Positions 35,801 to 42,248 of a stretch of 64,000 bases of DNA are shown here, in pieces. The DNA is taken from positions 62,001-126,000 of the forward strand of contig NZ_BOMM01000052.1 in assembly GCF_016862195.1 (NCBI RefSeq), written 5' to 3'. The translations under genes and the position numbers were made by a program. Position 1 is the first letter of the stretch; every line of letters begins with the position of its first letter. The notes below the pieces were generated by a model. It searched no databases. It was not told the origin of the DNA and worked only from the letters and a program-made list of their open reading frames with translations. This stretch comes from Paractinoplanes ferrugineus. GTDB taxonomy: Bacteria > Actinomycetota > Actinomycetes > Mycobacteriales > Micromonosporaceae.

Positions 35801-37096
35801 CCGCCGGATCGCGGCCGTGATGACCGGCGTCCGCTGCTCCTCGCGCTCGATACCGAGCCGTAGCGCTGCGGCGTCCAGGTCCTGCACCCGTAGGTGCTGG
35901 CCGGCACGGTGACGTTGCGCGAGACGGATGACCTGCCGTGCCTGCTGGTCGACGGGGTCGACCGCGCGGCCTGCGGCGATCCGGCGGACGTCGGCGGTCG
36001 TGTCGAAGCCCGCTTGGCGGTCTTCGCGCCGCCACCGAGCAACGGCTTCATCGGTCGATTCAGGGCCGTCTTTGGGACGTCGGGTGCGCAGCGTGGCGTC
36101 CTGCGCGGAACGGCGCCACCGCCCGGTGGGAATCCATTCGCGGCCGGTGCTCGGGTCGCTGTGGCGGCCGTCGAGCTCGTTCTCCACGGAGGCACGCCGC
36201 TTGGAGTAGTGCATGATCGCGCGGGGGTCGAACCCAACGATTTCCCGGATCGGGGAGCCGGCGCGGGCGGCGAAGCGGACGCCGAGGCGGCGGCCGAGTT
36301 GGTGTTCGACGGCGCGTTCGTAGGCGATGCGGGCGCCGATGGTGGCTTGGTAGAAGGCTTTGCTGTCGAGAGCGAGCCACGTCTCGCGGCCGTCGCGGAC
36401 GACGCGGACTTTCGAGCTGACGATGATGTGGGAGTGCAGCTGCGGGTCTTTTTCCCGGGACATGCGGTGGTCGAAGACCGCAGCGGCGAGCCCGTCGGTG
36501 TCGACCTGCACGATGCCGTTGGTGCCCAGCCGGGTGAACGCCCCGTGCGCTCGCAGGTGTTCCAGGGCGGCGCGCACGCCGTCGTGGTGCGACGCCATCA
36601 CCTCGCGTTTGACCCGCTCGTCGCCGAAGGCCCACAGCAAGCTGACGCTCTTGACCGGTGAGACCGTGACGTCGAACCCGGCTACGGGATGACGTTCTGG
36701 GGCGGTCCATATTCGCAGCCAGACCTGGGCGACTTGCTCATAGGTGGCATCCTCGGGTAGCGCTTTCCACGCCTTTTCCACGGCGGCTTGCCGGGCGTCG
36801 TCGTCGAGCGCCTCGAATTTGCGCCACAGGCGGCCGAGCTGTTCGCCGGTATTCGGGTGCCGCCCTTCGCCGATGAGGTTTTGCAACTGCTTCTGGGTGA
36901 CCTGCGCGTGCACGCCGAACAGCGCCTGGCTTTGGCCGGCCCACCAGCCGGGCGCCTCGCCGTGCGCGGCCGGATCCGCGTGGTAGGCCACTGCTGCGCT
37001 GGGCGCGGCGGGCCGGAAGTCGTGTCTGCCGGTGGCCACCTGCTGCGTCAGGTAGGCGATCCCGGCCCCCGGGGAAATGCGGGTTACCGAGAGCAT
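32801..37096 (-). CDS. traA: MobF-type relaxase/helicase (TraA/TrwC-like)
   Basis: 1431 aa from ATG at 37096 (MLSVTRISPGAGIAYLTQQV), the usual start of this family; an upstream extension to 37255 is open but unlikely. The N-terminal relaxase has the catalytic tyrosine region (Tyr15), GFDVTVSPVKSVSLLWA and the three-histidine motif REKDPQLHSHIIV near residue 240. The RecD2-like helicase follows: GIVGPAGTGKTYLQ (Walker A, ~585), WVIIDEASQAST (Walker B, ~670), later VDSAQGRTVDAA. The C-terminal 350 residues are a coiled-coil tail. It nicks at oriT and unwinds the transferred strand, working with the type IV system at 5.4-16.5 kb although on the opposite strand and 16 kb away. Gene symbol by family resemblance. 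Confidence 0.88.
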   Translation of the reverse strand: MLSVTRISPGAGIAYLTQQVATGRHDFRPAAPSAAVAYHADPAAHGEAPGWWAGQSQALFGVHAQVTQKQLQNLIGEGRHPNTGEQLGRLWRKFEALDDDARQAAVEKAWKALPEDATYEQVAQVWLRIWTAPERHPVAGFDVTVSPVKSVSLLWAFGDERVKREVMASHHDGVRAALEHLRAHGAFTRLGTNGIVQVDTDGLAAAVFDHRMSREKDPQLHSHIIVSSKVRVVRDGRETWLALDSKAFYQATIGARIAYERAVEHQLGRRLGVRFAARAGSPIREIVGFDPRAIMHYSKRRASVENELDGRHSDPSTGREWIPTGRWRRSAQDATLRTRRPKDGPESTDEAVARWRREDRQAGFDTTADVRRIAAGRAVDPVDQQARQVIRLAQRHRAGQHLRVQDLDAAALRLGIEREEQRTPVITAAIRRLPHLAVERAVDELSAERAVFSLDHLELAIGRQLHVNPTADRRSDWQQVQRYAAQAIRARAGGLRVLTPPALLEWGDTLVRGSDRQSIYSRHRDLKLSTEPVLAAEKELLAYATRYGATAASRTLLDAVADRLDLSDEKSAALHFAVGDTRRVTGIVGPAGTGKTYLQRAVGIAARQAGVPVLGLTVGQNAAFVLADATRDGDQPGIRTENIAMWLHAQSMPPEGTTPADWAFQPGQWVIIDEASQASTLDLVRLTQLLEPIGGKLILVGDPEQISAIGPGGMFRYLASLGTTTQLREVRRFTDPWEGPASLRLREGDTTVLAEYDRRGRIIAGHRTELINHVLDGWAADVLQGRTSLILVETQAEAADIATQARRLLIRAGLVQAGPAVTLGDGTHAGVGDLIVTRRNNRTLQAGDAFVANRTQWRILQLGPDGALLVENAASHATTALPAEYVAEHVQLAYAATVDSAQGRTVDAARAIIDAATTRARLYVMATRGRLLNQLAVVTADEPPEAHPPAPATAGITVLAAILRDDGTDRSATETEQTLWADADTLRHWGPIYDDLTARAGTARYTAVIRGVAGAAVADNVAADPAMPALAGRLHALAAAGYDPDQVLAAVASERELNSARDTAAVLAWRIDQAYHDLQPDPAVALSPAQAGTYTQRVPAIDGDIGDALRQVAAICDTRIDALAHQAAAERPAWTAALGAVPADQAGRRQWTSRAAVVAAYRDRYSLSGDDPIGPEPSPRDVGKWGGWQRAQTVLGVATLAGQIHSATDGQLRALITAQRDADQNAPAYVAGQLRAAHTQLVGAENQLRDARVDLATAQTAAASATRHADATKPRWWHAGPLHTRAAIRHQHARTDALRASTTVDELQDRLTSARGRIDVIRERVHDLEGRHQGWADWYAEALPTRYAGLAAAAEAARRAQNLAEDASSLADAVRATAARVRAVDATRPQPHARPVPDHLTAHAETAQQRVLEDPDLDTPPDHSEPEADHA

Positions 37097-37309
37097 GCCG
37101 CCGAGCGTAGGCACCCGCCAGGCGCCTTTGCGACATTGGAATGCCAGGGGGTGTGCTAGTTCAGGGAAGGGGTTAAAGGGTGGCCAAATAACTGACCTGG
37201 TCAGAGATGGTGTGAGCAATGTTGAACGATTTGGGTGACCATTTTCAACTAACATTCAACGATTGCCGGATGTGGAGGGCGAGGCTTCGTAATAGGTAGG
37301 TTCGATGCT
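37097..37309. promoter_or_regulatory. Divergent promoter region of the relaxase gene, candidate oriT
   Basis: 213 bases between divergent genes, much richer in A and T than the flanks. GTTGAA (37221-37226) is followed by two TTCAAC copies (37244-37249, 37255-37260), forming a nested inverted/direct repeat. Relaxase genes are often adjacent to oriT, so this is the first place to test. No nick-site consensus for this MobF group can be stated from sequence alone. Confidence 0.4.
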
Positions 37310-37819
37310 ATGGCTAGCAAAGAGACGAATGCGGCGGTGGCGCGGCTGCGGGAGCAGGACGACGCGGAGCAGCGTGAGCTACGGCAGCGGCAGGCGGCGC
37401 GGAAACGGGCGCTGGCAGCGGTGGAGGCGCGACAGGCGGCGGTGACGGCGGCCGAGCGGGAGCGGGACACGGTCACGGCCCGGTTGAATGCGGCGGTTGT
37501 GGACGCGCATGCGGGCTTCGATCTGGCGGTGGCGGTGCTGGCGAGGCTGAGTCCGTCGGTCGAGCGCGCTGCTGAGTTGGTGGGTCCGTCGGTGGCGGAG
37601 GTTCGGCGGGCGGTGCAACGCGCGCCGAAAGCAGACGTGGACGCGCAAGCCGCGCAACTGCTGACGGGCAGCGAGGGGCGGCGGTCTCGCGCGCCTCGCG
37701 CGGTGGCCAGCCGCGGAGCAGGCGACGCGCGGACGGTGTTAACGCGTACCGAGCCAGAGTCAGACCGCGACCGTGATCAGCGCGGCGACGCACAGCACGG
37801 CGGCGACGCAACCGAGTAG
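37310..37819 (+). CDS. Coiled-coil hypothetical protein divergent from the relaxase
   Basis: 169 aa. Residues 5-65 are a continuous coiled coil rich in Arg, Glu, Gln and Ala (REQDDAEQRELRQRQAARKR). A short globular stretch (to ~115) and an Arg/Asp-rich disordered tail follow. Small coiled-coil proteins opposite MobF relaxases can be relaxosome accessory factors; this is only a positional argument. ATG preceded by GGTTCGATGCT, a weak ribosome site. Confidence 0.55.
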   Translation: MASKETNAAVARLREQDDAEQRELRQRQAARKRALAAVEARQAAVTAAERERDTVTARLNAAVVDAHAGFDLAVAVLARLSPSVERAAELVGPSVAEVRRAVQRAPKADVDAQAAQLLTGSEGRRSRAPRAVASRGAGDARTVLTRTEPESDRDRDQRGDAQHGGDATE

Positions 37820-37943
37820 TGCGGCGGTGAAGCCGATCCGGGCGACGATGCGGCCGATCCGGTCGTTGTTGATCAACGGCACTGGGCTCCTCGGGGTGCC
37901 GCTGTGAGAGTAGTCGCGCTAGGCTGGCTGGCGACCGTCCTAT

Positions 37944-38040
37944 GGCACCTTCGGGTGCCGGATGTTGTCGGTGTTTAGGCCGACGGACCTTGCCGGGTAC
38001 ACCCTTCGCGGGGTGTCCTCCTTCGGGAGGCCGTCGGCCT
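37944..38040. ncRNA. Candidate structured RNA: three UUCG-type hairpins and a closing stem
   Basis: GGCACC-TTCG-GGTGCC (37944-37959) is a perfect tetraloop hairpin. Then AGGCCGACGG (37977-37986) pairs exactly with CCGTCGGCCT (38031-38040) and encloses two adjacent perfect hairpins: ACACCC-TTCGCG-GGGTGT (37999-38016) and CCTCC-TTCG-GGAGG (38017-38030). The result is a three-way junction. It lies in a 361-base gap between convergent genes. It could be a small RNA, a complex bidirectional terminator or a plasmid replication origin structure; no homologous RNA family is recognised. Confidence 0.5.
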
Positions 38041-38180
38041 TCCTCATGCCCTGCGCCCTGCCAGGTACGGCCGTGAGCGATGGGCGCGGCAGCCCGGGGC
38101 GGCGCGCTCGATGCGCGTCGACGCGGTCGCTGGACGCGCGGACGGCCGGGAGACCAAGGGTCCCCCGGCCGTGACGATCG

Positions 38181-38516
38181 CTAGAACGGGACTTCGGTCT
38201 CGCTGAGCTGGTAGGCAGCCGAGAGCGGCTGCGCGACAGCGAGCATCGCTTGCATGTCGCTGACACCTTCCTTCTCGGCATCGGCGCGCAGGGTCTCCAC
38301 GAAGCCTTCGGGGGCGGTGGCGTAGCCGTCGAGGATGTCGAGTACCCATTCCGGCTCCGTGATCGGGGTGGCGTCGTCCCCGAGTTCGATGCTCGGGCAG
38401 GGCCAGGCGTCGCCGTCTTCATAGATGTGGACGTAGTACGAGCCGTGCCCGGGGTCCCATCCGGCGATCACCAGCGCGATACCGTCGACCAGATCGTAGA
38501 TTTCGTGCGCACTCAT
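38181..38516 (-). CDS. Small acidic hypothetical protein
   Basis: 111 aa from ATG 38516 (AAAGGACG site 9 bases upstream; longer upstream frames lack one). Alpha/beta appearance with IALVIAGWDPGHGSYYVHIYEDGD and a helical C-terminal half. Resembles small conserved proteins of actinobacterial plasmids, but I cannot assign a family. Leader hairpin F lies upstream, as with five other genes on this strand. Confidence 0.6.
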   Translation of the reverse strand: MSAHEIYDLVDGIALVIAGWDPGHGSYYVHIYEDGDAWPCPSIELGDDATPITEPEWVLDILDGYATAPEGFVETLRADAEKEGVSDMQAMLAVAQPLSAAYQLSETEVPF

Positions 38517-38584
38517 GATGAGCCGTCCTTTGCTTGTGATGTTTCGGTGTTGTCGGGAGTTGCCGCTCCCGAACAAATAGACTC

Positions 38585-38660
38585 TATCAATTGCAATGGC
38601 GCGCATCAATAGTGAATCGGAAAAGAATCGAATTGAATTTGGGCGCAAGTGCGAATAGAA
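38585..38660. other. AT-rich segment upstream of the acidic protein gene
   Basis: A clear drop in GC (runs such as CAATTGCAATGG and GAATCGAATTGAATTT) within a very GC-rich element. May hold a promoter or a melting region of a replication origin. No iterons are visible. No gene is supported in 38517-39054. Confidence 0.35.
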
Positions 38661-38738
38661 GCGCATCGGCGCAGCTAGGGGGCGCGGGGTTCGGTTTTGA
38701 GGCGCTTTTTCGGCCGGTGGGGGCGAGCTTGCTCGCCA

Positions 38739-38855
38739 GGTTGCGCGGTGGCTGGAGCCAAATTCGTGGCGGGGGGTTTCGGGGAAAAGATCATGTGGTT
38801 TGTGCATGATGTTTTCCCCGCCCGCTGCGGATTTGGTGGAGGCTGCCGCGCAACC
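38739..38855 (-). promoter_or_regulatory. Structured leader hairpin, copy F
   Basis: Outer stem GGTTGCGCGG (38739-38748) with CCGCGCAACC (38846-38855), then CCAAAT/ATTTGG, then the inner arm GGGGAAAAGATCATG (38781-38795) with CATGATGTTTTCCCC (38805-38819). The single unpaired position in the inner arm is the same G-G mismatch seen in copies A-E. Lies 223 bases upstream of the start of the acidic-protein gene. Confidence 0.6.
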
Positions 38856-39054
38856 TATCCTGTCGGCGCAGCCGGCGGCCGGAAAAGGGTCTGGCAGTGC
38901 GGCCGCAGGCCGCTCCGGTCTGGCCGGCCCGTCAAGGGCCGGGGTAAGCGCAAGGCTGTGCAGCTGCGCCGCGCGCCCCGGTGCAGCCCTTGGGTCCGCC
39001 GATGAGACTCAATGCTCCGGCCCTGACCGGGGTTGGCCAGGGCCGGAATGCCGT

Positions 39055-40200
39055 TCAGGCGCCGAGTCCGTACCGGTGGGCGAGCTTCGGGCCCAGTTGC
39101 ACGGCGGCGACAGCGGCGGGAAGCTGGCGGTGCTGCCACCCGTCGAGGGCGGTCGCGAGATCGGCGCCGTACTTGCGGTGCTGGCTCAGAGCGGCGGCCA
39201 GACCGGCGGCTTGTTCAATGCCGTTGTTGGCGCCGCGGGCGGTGTGCGGCCGGACGGGAGCGAGGGCGTCACCAAGCAGAACGGCGTGGCCGGTGCCGAT
39301 GGCCCAGACCATCCGAGTGGGCGGGTCGATGTCCATGACCGCGGCGGCCATCCGGGTGCTGGTGTCGTGGACCAAGGCGGCCTGCTCGTCGGGCAGGTAC
39401 TGGCGGGCGCTGGCGTCGACAGCGGCGCGGGCCGCTTCGGTGATGTGCTGGGGCAAGACGAAGACGCGGCGGGCCGGGGTGGCGCCGAAGTAGTCGAGGT
39501 ACTGGGCCGGGGTGGCGCTGAGGTAGAAGGTCCAGTCGCAGCCGCCGGGGATGGGCGCGAGGTTGAATTGCATCCCGTTGTGCGGGTCGGGCTCGAAGCG
39601 CAGGAAGTCGCGCAGGCCGGGCTGGCTGGTGCTGGTTTGTCCCCGGTGGGCGACGTAGCCGGCGTAGTGCAGTCGGCGGTCCGGGTCGAGCAGCCGCCGG
39701 CCGATCGAGGCGCGGCCGTCGGCGAAGACCACGAGGTCGGCCTGCGCGCTGTCGCCGTCGGCGAAGTGCAGCAGCGGCCGTCCGTACTCGCCGGTCAGGC
39801 CGGTAACTCGTTTGCCGGTGTGTGCCAGGCCGGCGGGCAGGCGGCGGGTCAGGGCTTGGTGCAGCAGTGTCCAGGTGGTGTTGCGCCCGGCGAACAGGTG
39901 GCGGTGTTCGGCTTCGGGCCGGCGGCGGCAGACGGTGATGTCCATGACGGCTTCGGAGTCGTAGCGGACGAACTCGTGCTGGGGCACGCCGAGCTGGTCG
40001 AGGATGTCGAGCGAGGAGTGTTCGAGGCCGATGAGGCCGCCGCCGAGCGGGGCGCTGGCCGGGACGGCTTCGTAGAGGGTGACGTCGGTGAACCCGGCGT
40101 GGTGTAGCAGCAGGGCTGCGGTGGGGCCTGTGAGAGATCCTCCGACGACGGCGACGCGTAGCCCGTCGCGGTTGCGGGGCGTGGCGGTGTGGCTGCTCAT
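39055..40200 (-). CDS. FAD-dependent monooxygenase-like protein
   Basis: 381 aa from ATG 40200, with GGAGG 8 bases upstream. Rossmann dinucleotide motif VAVVGGSLTGPTAALLL (residues 16-32; GGxxxG in place of the usual GxGxxG) followed by an acidic strand end VTLYEA. A DG-type motif VVFADGRAS occurs near the middle, and the FAD-ribityl motif VLLGDALAPVRPHTARG near residue 307. This is the order in aromatic-ring hydroxylases and salicylate-hydroxylase-like enzymes. Substrate unknown. An enzyme of this kind is unusual in a conjugative backbone. It is preceded by leader hairpin A and, before insertion of the 7.6-kb element, by the PAPS-reductase-like gene. Confidence 0.78.
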   Translation of the reverse strand: MSSHTATPRNRDGLRVAVVGGSLTGPTAALLLHHAGFTDVTLYEAVPASAPLGGGLIGLEHSSLDILDQLGVPQHEFVRYDSEAVMDITVCRRRPEAEHRHLFAGRNTTWTLLHQALTRRLPAGLAHTGKRVTGLTGEYGRPLLHFADGDSAQADLVVFADGRASIGRRLLDPDRRLHYAGYVAHRGQTSTSQPGLRDFLRFEPDPHNGMQFNLAPIPGGCDWTFYLSATPAQYLDYFGATPARRVFVLPQHITEAARAAVDASARQYLPDEQAALVHDTSTRMAAAVMDIDPPTRMVWAIGTGHAVLLGDALAPVRPHTARGANNGIEQAAGLAAALSQHRKYGADLATALDGWQHRQLPAAVAAVQLGPKLAHRYGLGA

Positions 40201-40298
40201 GGGTGACCTCCGGGGCGCGAACCGTGCGACCCGCGCCGGTTTGCGCCGGCGCTGCCGCGTTGACGAGGCCACGGGGGGAGCGGCGCGGCGGGTGGCTG

Positions 40299-40398
40299 GC
40301 AAGCCCAGGGTTTGAGGTCAAAAGATCTTGGAAGCGCAGCGCGGTGGGGCGGTGGTGGTGGTCGGTGCTGCGCTTCCAAGATGTTTTGCCGGGCTTGC
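40299..40398 (-). promoter_or_regulatory. Structured leader hairpin, copy A
   Basis: Outer stem GCAAGCCC (40299-40306)/GGGCTTGC (40391-40398). Inner 16-bp perfect stem ATCTTGGAAGCGCAGC (40325-40340)/GCTGCGCTTCCAAGAT (40367-40382), flanked by AAAA/TTTT with a G-G mismatch between the two helices. A second GC-rich hairpin (about 40433-40472) follows, as in copy C. Sits 99 bases upstream of the monooxygenase start. Confidence 0.72.
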
Positions 40399-40601
40399 GG
40401 GCCGCCGCCGGGTCGGTCATCACAACGGGATCGGCGAACGCGGCGGCCGGGTGATGGCCGCCGCCTTCGCCGGGCTTTGTCGTCCAGGCGTGTCGCCGGT
40501 GGGCGTCATCGCGGCGGACGGCGCGGCAGCGACGCCTGGTGCGCTGAGGTTTCGGCACCGGGCCCGGCCCGCCCGGGGGTGGGCGGCACTGCACCGCCGA
40601 G

Positions 40602-40817
40602 TCAGGCGGCGGCGTCGACGTGCTGGACGCGGCGGCGCAGCTCGCGCAGCGGCAGCGGACGGCTGACACCGGCACGACGTTCTTTGAGGATCGCGACATC
40701 GCCGAGTTGCGCGCGCAGCTTCTCCTCCTCGGCTTCGGCGGCCAGGTACCGCTCGGGTGCGACGGCGAGCAGGTGCCGCCACTGGCGCTGGCCGGCACGC
40801 ACACAGGTGCCGAAGCA
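40602..40817 (-). pseudogene. PAPS-reductase-like gene, 3' fragment (split by a mobile element)
   Basis: 71 codons plus stop that begin, without a start codon, at CFGTCVRAGQRQWRHLL. This is the C-terminal region that follows the HNN motif in phosphoadenosine-phosphosulfate-reductase-like proteins, continuing VAPERYLAAEAEEEKLRAQL. The matching 5' part is at 48413-49036. Joining base 48413 directly to 40817 on the minus strand keeps the frame (208 + 72 codons including stop) and recreates HNNCFGTCVRAGQ. See the mobile element 40818-48412. Confidence 0.85.
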
Positions 40818-40903
40818 TCCTCTTAACCGGACTACGGAGTGTTGATCTAGAATCATGATCACCTTCCTGTAGAAGTGCAGCAGCCCCGAGGATGAGGTGC
40901 TGC

Positions 40904-42148
40904 ATGGGTGTGTTCGACGGGCCGATCCGCGACATAGCGGAGCTTCGGCCGCCGAGGTGGGGTCGGGTCCGCGAGGTCGACGATGTGGTGCCGTGGCAAC
41001 TGGTCGACCAGGCGGGTCGCCCGGTGGAGCCGGTATATCGGTACCTGCGTGATCTCGTCGCGCAGGGCAAGTCGTTGGGGACGGTGCGCACGTACGCGTA
41101 CGTCCTGCAGCGGTGGTGGCGGTTCCTGATCGCCGTAGGTGTGGCATGGGACCGGGCGACGTCGGCGGAAGTCCGGGACTACGTGCTGTGGCTGCGGCAC
41201 ACGGCGAAGCCGGGCGCGACGCTCAGGAAGGCGTCGGCGGCGACCGCGGGGACGGTCAATCCGATCACGCGCAAGCGGTACCCGGGCGACGAATACCAGA
41301 CGTCGACGATCGTGCACAGCAACGCGGTCGTGCACGGCTTCTACGAGTTTTGGATCGAGCGGGGCGCCGGGCCGGTAGTCAACCCAGTCCCGCACGAGCG
41401 GGCTCGCGGTGGCCGGCCGCAGGCGCACCACAATCCGATGGAGCCATACCGTGCGCAGGGCCGGATGCGGTACAACCCGCGCAAGCCGAAACGGCGGCCG
41501 CGGGCGATCCCGGACGCGTTGTGGGTGCAGCTGTTCGGCGCAATGCGCTCGAACCGGGACCGAGCGATCCTGGCGCTGGACGTTAGCACCGGCGCACGGG
41601 CGGCCGAGCTGCTTGGGATGCGCGGCGCGGATATCGACTGGGGCGGCCAGCTGATCTGTGTGCGACGCAAGGGCACAAAGGCGTCGCAGTGGCTGCCGGC
41701 GAGCCCGGACGCGTTCGTGTGGCTGCGGCTCTACCTCGCGGAACTCGGCGAACTCGGCCCGGACGATCCGGTGTGGCAGACCCTTCGCCAGCGCCGCCGC
41801 GGGGCCGGCGAGCTGGAGCGGCAGCCGCTGAGCTACGACGCGTGGCGGGCGGTGCTACGCCGGGCCAACGCGGCGCTGGGTACGAACTGGTCGACCCATG
41901 ACATGAGGCACACCTGCGCGATCAGGATGGTTCGCGACCAGCGGCTGTCGCTGCGCGACGTGCAGGTGATCCTCGGCCACGGGCACCTCACGTCCACCGA
42001 GGTCTACCTGGTCGAGGACGACCAGGAAGTCATCGACCGGGTCCTAGACCATCTCGCCGACCGCGAACAGCAGCCGGCGAAGCGTTCTGCGGCGACCGCG
42101 CCAGGATATGACGCCGGTGACCTGGCCGTGCTCTTCGGGGCCGGGTGA
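40904..42148 (+). CDS. Tyrosine recombinase 1 of the gene-splitting element
   Basis: 414 aa from ATG 40904 (GAGG site; ATG 40892 is alternative). N-terminal SAM-like core-binding domain (YRYLRDLVAQGKSLGTVRTYAYVLQRWWRFL in part). Catalytic residues: Arg in STGARAAELLGMRG (~232), Lys region VRRKGTKASQWLP, HDMRH (His ~331, Arg ~334), LGHGH (~358) and Tyr in STEVYLV (~367). This is the full R-K-H-R-H-Y set, so probably active. Its stop lies ~100 bases before the likely start of the second recombinase. The pair presumably works together on the element ends. Confidence 0.88.
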   Translation: MGVFDGPIRDIAELRPPRWGRVREVDDVVPWQLVDQAGRPVEPVYRYLRDLVAQGKSLGTVRTYAYVLQRWWRFLIAVGVAWDRATSAEVRDYVLWLRHTAKPGATLRKASAATAGTVNPITRKRYPGDEYQTSTIVHSNAVVHGFYEFWIERGAGPVVNPVPHERARGGRPQAHHNPMEPYRAQGRMRYNPRKPKRRPRAIPDALWVQLFGAMRSNRDRAILALDVSTGARAAELLGMRGADIDWGGQLICVRRKGTKASQWLPASPDAFVWLRLYLAELGELGPDDPVWQTLRQRRRGAGELERQPLSYDAWRAVLRRANAALGTNWSTHDMRHTCAIRMVRDQRLSLRDVQVILGHGHLTSTEVYLVEDDQEVIDRVLDHLADREQQPAKRSAATAPGYDAGDLAVLFGAG

Positions 42149-42248
42149 TCGCCGATGTCTACGACTACGACAGCGCCGGCTCGCCCCGGCGCCCGGCGCT
42201 TCCTCGGCACCTGTCTCGAGCGGGCAGAATCCACTACCGGTCGGCCCC

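Noticed and set aside
38800..40107. 435-codon plus-strand frame
   Set aside because: It is the antisense of the FAD monooxygenase, whose motifs are clear on the other strand.
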